Source of the DNA: an uncultured Christensenellaceae bacterium
GTDB taxonomy: Bacteria; Bacillota; Clostridia; Christensenellales; Borkfalkiaceae
Length of the DNA stretch: 64,000 bases
NCBI GenBank assembly: GCA_910588645.1
Contig: CAJUOY010000004.1
Span: 1-64,000 of the forward strand
Reading direction: 5' to 3'
In this document: piece after piece, positions 60,354 through 64,000 of the stretch
Layout: the number at the start of each line of letters is the position of its first letter
Position numbering within the stretch: position 1 is the first letter of the stretch
Program-made: the position numbers and the translations under genes
Notes under the pieces: model-generated
The model's database searches: none
Told to the model about the DNA's origin: nothing
The model's input: only the letters and a program-made list of their open reading frames with translations

Positions 60354-62336
60354 ATGTCTTTAAAATCTAAATGCGTCGACACCGTGAGAATACTTTCCGC
60401 CGAGGCTATCCAAAAGGCAAAGTCCGGCCACCCCGGCATTTGTATGGGCGCCGCGCCCGTCGGTTTCGAAGTGTTTGCCGATTTTCTCAATTTCAGTTAT
60501 AAAAATCCCAAGTGGGACAACAGGGACAGGTTCGTCCTCTCCGCGGGACACGGCTCTATGTTACTGTACTCCCTTTTACACCTATTCGGATTTGACGTAA
60601 CAAAAGAAGACTTGATGAATTTCAGACAGCTTGGCTCGCGCACGCCCGGTCACCCCGAATACGGTAAAACGGACGGCGTGGAAACTTCTACCGGTCCTCT
60701 GGGACAGGGTATCGGCAACGCCGTTGGCTTTGCTCTTGCGGAAGAACATCTTGCGGCGGTATTCAACCGTCCCGGTTACAATGTTGTAGACCACTACACC
60801 TATGCGCTCTGCGGCGAGGGCTGTCTCGAAGAGGGCCTGGGCTACGAGGCCTGCTCGTTTGCGGGTACCCAAAAACTTGGCAAGCTCATACTCTTATACG
60901 ATAAAAACAATATTACGATCGAAGGCGACATAAAGTCAAACTTCGACGAGGACATTGCAACAAGATTCTGTTCTCAGGGCTGGCAGGTTCTGCGCGTAAA
61001 CGACGCAACCGATCTCTCCGTACTGAAAGCGGCCATAACCAAGGCAAAAGCCGATACGACGAGACCTTCCATTATTATTTGCCAGTCCAAGATAGGACAC
61101 GGATCCCCTCTTGAAAACAGCGAAAAATCCCACGGCGCACCCCTCGGCGAAGAAAACCTTGCGGCGGCAAAGAAGAAACTGAACTGGACGGAAGCACCCT
61201 TCGAAGTTCCCGCCGACGTAAAGACTTACTGCACAAAGCTTGCCGAAAAGAAGCTTGCCGCAGAAAGGGCCTGGACAGAACTGTTTAAAAATTACGAAAA
61301 ACAATATCCCGATCTTGCAAAAAAGTACAAGCGGTATATGGAAGGATACGAGCCCGATTTCACTTCGCTCATGGACAGCTTCGACTTTTCAAAGCCCGAA
61401 GCGACGAGGGCTTCCGGCGGCAAGATACTTAATAAGCTTGCACAGTCTATGCCCAATCTCCTTTCCGGCTCGGCAGACCTTGCGCCCTCCACTATGACGG
61501 AACTGAAAGGCGAAGGATATTTCTCACCCGAAAACCGCGGCGGCCGCAATATCCGCTTCGGAATACGCGAACACGCAATGGCGGCTATCTGCAACGGCAT
61601 TCAGCTCCACGGCGGACTGAGAGTTGCCTGCTCCACCTTCTTCTCATTTTCCGACTATATGAAAGCGGGAATAAGAATAAGCGCGCTTTTGGACGTGCCC
61701 GTAATTTACGTTATGACGCACGACAGCATAGGCGTAGGCGAGGACGGCCCCACACATCAGCCTATGGAACAGCTCATAGCGCTGCGTTCCATTCCCAATT
61801 TGAAAGTTTTCCGTCCCTGCGACGGCAGAGAGACGGTAGCCGCTTATATCTCGGCATTTACGCAGAGTTCCCCCACCGTTTTAGTCCTTTCGAGACAGAA
61901 TCTGAATCAAAATCCCGGTTCGGGAATAAACGCGCTTGCAGGCGGATATATTCTTGACGATTGCAACGGCACGCCGGACGTTATTTTAATAGGCACAGGT
62001 TCAGAAATAGACCTTTGCACGGGCGCAAAGAAGATACTTACGGACGAAAAGTTAAAGGTCCGCGTAGTATCTATGCCCTGCATCGAGGAATTCGAAAAGC
62101 AAACGCCCGAATACAGAGAATACGTTTTGCCCAAGGCAGTGAAGGCGCGCGTCTGCGTGGAGGCGGCCTCCCACTACTCCTGGTATAAATATTGCCGCGA
62201 CTACGGCGAAATCGTAGCTATGACTACTTTCGGAACGTCCGCTCCCGCGGCGGCCCTGTTCAAGCACTTCGGATTTACCGCGGAGAACGTAGCCGAAAAG
62301 GCAAGACTTTCCTTATCTAACGTAAAAAAGGGTTAA
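60354..62336 (+). CDS. tkt: Transketolase
   Basis: A 660-residue thiamine-diphosphate enzyme of the pentose phosphate pathway. Seen: KSGHPGICMGAAP, SAGHGSMLLYSLLH, GPLGQGIGNAVGFA, the GDGCLEEG-like GEGCLEEGLGYEA, and the C-terminal half with FGIREHAM and THDSIGVGEDGPTHQP. AAGGAG precedes ATG 60354. Full length. Confidence 0.97.
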   Translation: MSLKSKCVDTVRILSAEAIQKAKSGHPGICMGAAPVGFEVFADFLNFSYKNPKWDNRDRFVLSAGHGSMLLYSLLHLFGFDVTKEDLMNFRQLGSRTPGHPEYGKTDGVETSTGPLGQGIGNAVGFALAEEHLAAVFNRPGYNVVDHYTYALCGEGCLEEGLGYEACSFAGTQKLGKLILLYDKNNITIEGDIKSNFDEDIATRFCSQGWQVLRVNDATDLSVLKAAITKAKADTTRPSIIICQSKIGHGSPLENSEKSHGAPLGEENLAAAKKKLNWTEAPFEVPADVKTYCTKLAEKKLAAERAWTELFKNYEKQYPDLAKKYKRYMEGYEPDFTSLMDSFDFSKPEATRASGGKILNKLAQSMPNLLSGSADLAPSTMTELKGEGYFSPENRGGRNIRFGIREHAMAAICNGIQLHGGLRVACSTFFSFSDYMKAGIRISALLDVPVIYVMTHDSIGVGEDGPTHQPMEQLIALRSIPNLKVFRPCDGRETVAAYISAFTQSSPTVLVLSRQNLNQNPGSGINALAGGYILDDCNGTPDVILIGTGSEIDLCTGAKKILTDEKLKVRVVSMPCIEEFEKQTPEYREYVLPKAVKARVCVEAASHYSWYKYCRDYGEIVAMTTFGTSAPAAALFKHFGFTAENVAEKARLSLSNVKKG

Positions 62337-62351
62337 AGCATATAATACCTT

Positions 62352-62882
62352 ATGATAGAAGAATTATTTTTAAAGCGACAGAGCACAAGGGAATTTTCCC
62401 AAAAGCCCGTATCCGATGAGGATCTTGAAAAGATATGCAGACTTGCAACCCTAGCGCCGTCGGCGATAAACGCCCAGCCGTGGAGATTATATGCCGTGAA
62501 CGGCGATAAGGCAAAAGCATTCACTCCCAACGTTCAGGTCAACGGCGCAAACGAATGGGCGACAGGCTCGACCGCTTATATTGTAATCGAGCAGCTCATA
62601 CCGCACGCAATAATGCGGGGTGAAAGAAGAGTTTCAAACGAGGAATTTATTCCAAACGATATTGGAATTTTGACCGCGTACATAACTCTTGCCGCCGAAG
62701 ATATGGATATACAGACCTGCATCGTAGGTCTGAGAGACGAGAAAATGATCGCGCAATTTCTTGATCTGCCGGAAGGCACTCGTTTCCCTCTCGTTGTAGC
62801 GCTCGGCTATAAAGCCGAAAACTATCCGTTGCGCAATAAACGGCGGCGCGATTTTGACAAAGTTTATAAACTGATTAAATAA
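62352..62882 (+). CDS. Nitroreductase-family oxidoreductase
   Basis: A 176-residue FMN-binding fold: starts with LFLKRQSTREFSQKPVSDEDLEKI, then APSAINAQPWRLYAV, and ends with YKAENYPLRNKRR. Substrate not known. TATAAT lies five bases before ATG 62352 and no Shine-Dalgarno site is seen, so it may have a leaderless transcript separate from tkt. Confidence 0.87.
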   Translation: MIEELFLKRQSTREFSQKPVSDEDLEKICRLATLAPSAINAQPWRLYAVNGDKAKAFTPNVQVNGANEWATGSTAYIVIEQLIPHAIMRGERRVSNEEFIPNDIGILTAYITLAAEDMDIQTCIVGLRDEKMIAQFLDLPEGTRFPLVVALGYKAENYPLRNKRRRDFDKVYKLIK

Positions 62883-62884
62883 TA

Positions 62885-62917
62885 AAAAAGCCTTCCCTGT
62901 TTTAGGAAAGGCTTTTT
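62885..62917. terminator. Bidirectional terminator after the nitroreductase gene
   Basis: AAAAAGCCTT(CC) pairs with (GG)AAAGGCTTTTT around a TGTTTTA loop, then TATTTT. It lies between convergent genes. Confidence 0.8.
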
Positions 62918-62926
62918 ATTTTAAAG

Positions 62927-64000
62927 TTACTTATAAACCACAAATTCTTTGAATACATATTCGGCGTTAGATACAGACTTTTCCACGTAATCGAACGCGC
63001 TTAAAGCGTCCGTTACATACCCGCTCATACCGTCATAATCGGCATTTGCGCATTTGAAAATTATCGTCATCTGCACATGCTCTTTTTCAATAGCGTTAAA
63101 ATCCGATAACACGGACCGCAAAGCGTTTACATCGCTCACGCAAATCGAGCCGCTATATTTGAGCATTCCGTAGATATCCGACACATCGTCAGCATAAACG
63201 AAATCGGGATACATAAAAGTGAATCCTCTGAACGAACCCGCGGACAGATCGGGCGGGGCCAAAAGCTGTTGTATGGACCGCAACGATTCTTTGCCCGAAA
63301 CAAAGCTTTTTTCCGTGTCGCTGTAATAATATTTTCCGTCCATACCTATAACGCAGAACGCGTGCGAGCCGTATCCGGCGTAATTTACACTCTTTTGTGC
63401 GTTTATAGAATTTATTCCCTTTAAATTATTATCGCGGATAAAAATTCTGTAACTCTCTATCCCCTCCAACCTCAACAATATCAAATATGATTTTGCATAG
63501 CCCTCACAAACGGCGAGCCCTTCCAGGAGAGCGCCGTCAGCGTGATATGCCCTTGAAGTCGCCGCCTTCTCGTCAGGAAACATCTCATAATCCGACGAGG
63601 TGAAATACCTACTGTAAAGCGAGTCGAACTGTACGTTTTCGCCGAACCAGGAATAAATACTGAATATTTTCTCCTTGTCAGACATTCCCTCAGATATAAT
63701 ACCACGAAGAATTAGCTTTGCTCTTTCCAGTACGACTTCGGCTGGCGAGCCCTCTTCGCATACGGGCACGTATTCGTGCTCCAACGCATACCACAACTGT
63801 TGCGAGTTCCAAACGCTAACTTCTCTTCCGTAATTATAGTACTTGAAGTCGTCAAAGGTATCCAACCTCGGCCTCATTGCGGACTTATCGGAATCGAACT
63901 CCACTTTATTTTCATATCTGTTTAAGCGGGCAACATCGTTTCTGTTGGTTTTCGTAGCCATAGCATAGGGAACCAACGTGATCACGAGATAATCGTTATT
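62927..64000 (-). CDS. Transglutaminase-like protein, 5' end outside the window
   Basis: At least 357 residues; the frame stays open to base 64000, so the true start lies beyond the window (the GTG at 63985 has no ribosome site). A transglutaminase-like core is visible: Cys in LAVCEGYAKSYLILLRLEG, His in YGSHAFCVIGMDG and Asp in YYYSDTEKS, the Cys-His-Asp order of the fold. Such proteins are often exported in Clostridia. Substrate unknown. The N-terminus may carry a signal segment outside the window. Confidence 0.75.
   Translation of the reverse strand, partial: NNDYLVITLVPYAMATKTNRNDVARLNRYENKVEFDSDKSAMRPRLDTFDDFKYYNYGREVSVWNSQQLWYALEHEYVPVCEEGSPAEVVLERAKLILRGIISEGMSDKEKIFSIYSWFGENVQFDSLYSRYFTSSDYEMFPDEKAATSRAYHADGALLEGLAVCEGYAKSYLILLRLEGIESYRIFIRDNNLKGINSINAQKSVNYAGYGSHAFCVIGMDGKYYYSDTEKSFVSGKESLRSIQQLLAPPDLSAGSFRGFTFMYPDFVYADDVSDIYGMLKYSGSICVSDVNALRSVLSDFNAIEKEHVQMTIIFKCANADYDGMSGYVTDALSAFDYVEKSVSNAEYVFKEFVVYK

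Noticed and set aside
1..64000. CRISPR arrays, rRNA or tRNA genes
   Set aside because: No regularly spaced direct repeats, rRNA core sequences or convincing tRNA cloverleafs were seen on reading both strands; a tRNA scan could not be run.

Overview
The window looks like a chromosome segment of an anaerobic Firmicute of class Clostridia, probably an uncultured gut lineage. Evidence for this: strong GGAGG Shine-Dalgarno sites, a SAM-I type riboswitch before metK, the Firmicute order secG-rnr-smpB, the block rsfS / nadD-yqeK / yhbY / obgE, the series pgk-tpiA-gpmI, formate-tetrahydrofolate ligase, an archaeal-type prolyl-tRNA synthetase and a DUF1540 microprotein. The exact family cannot be named from sequence alone.

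Layout. 1-4.3 kb is a small integrative mobilizable element, read leftward: a promoter overlapped by a perfect 10-bp inverted repeat (4166-4203), a long structured leader, a putative oriT, a MobV relaxase, a 62-codon ORF, an 18-codon leader peptide and a large serine recombinase. No main ORF of this element has an ATG at its Shine-Dalgarno site (ATT/ATA, ATT/ATA, TTG). A BspA-type leucine-rich-repeat lipoprotein follows (4.6-5.9 kb). 6.1-12.8 kb is a tight six-gene polyamine operon: arginine to agmatine to N-carbamoylputrescine to putrescine, then the carboxyspermidine route to spermidine, plus a spermidine synthase. It is preceded by a ~270-nt leader with an intrinsic terminator and a competing repeat, which suggests attenuation.

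13-26 kb holds a hydrolase, pgi, a Dda/RecD-like helicase, a lipoprotein, a diverged DeoC aldolase, then the housekeeping run rsfS, nadD-yqeK fusion, yhbY, obgE, a Rho homologue that has lost most catalytic and RNA-contact motifs, a metallo-beta-lactamase-fold hydrolase, a DUF1934-like protein and tyrA. 27-38 kb reads mostly rightward: pgk, tpiA, gpmI, an EamA transporter, secG, rnr, smpB, and metY-metA for homocysteine synthesis. 38-54 kb contains an HtrA-like lipoprotein, a UDP-sugar pyrophosphorylase, NUDIX, LemA-DUF2207, ribosomal protein L9, a DUF1540 microprotein, a CvpA-like protein, glnS, fhs, glyQS, an ABC-F ATPase and a radical-SAM enzyme. 54.9-64 kb holds the SAM riboswitch with GNAT and metK, proS, an XRE regulator, a phosphohexomutase, transketolase, a nitroreductase and a 5'-truncated transglutaminase-like gene at the right edge.

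How the genes connect. Central carbon genes (pgi, pgk, tpiA, gpmI, tkt, phosphohexomutase) share the window with methionine/SAM genes (metA, metY, metK, fhs) and polyamine synthesis. Several genes have a -10 box only 5-8 bases before the start codon, which suggests leaderless mRNAs are common in this lineage. All functional calls rest on recognised motifs; no database search was possible.
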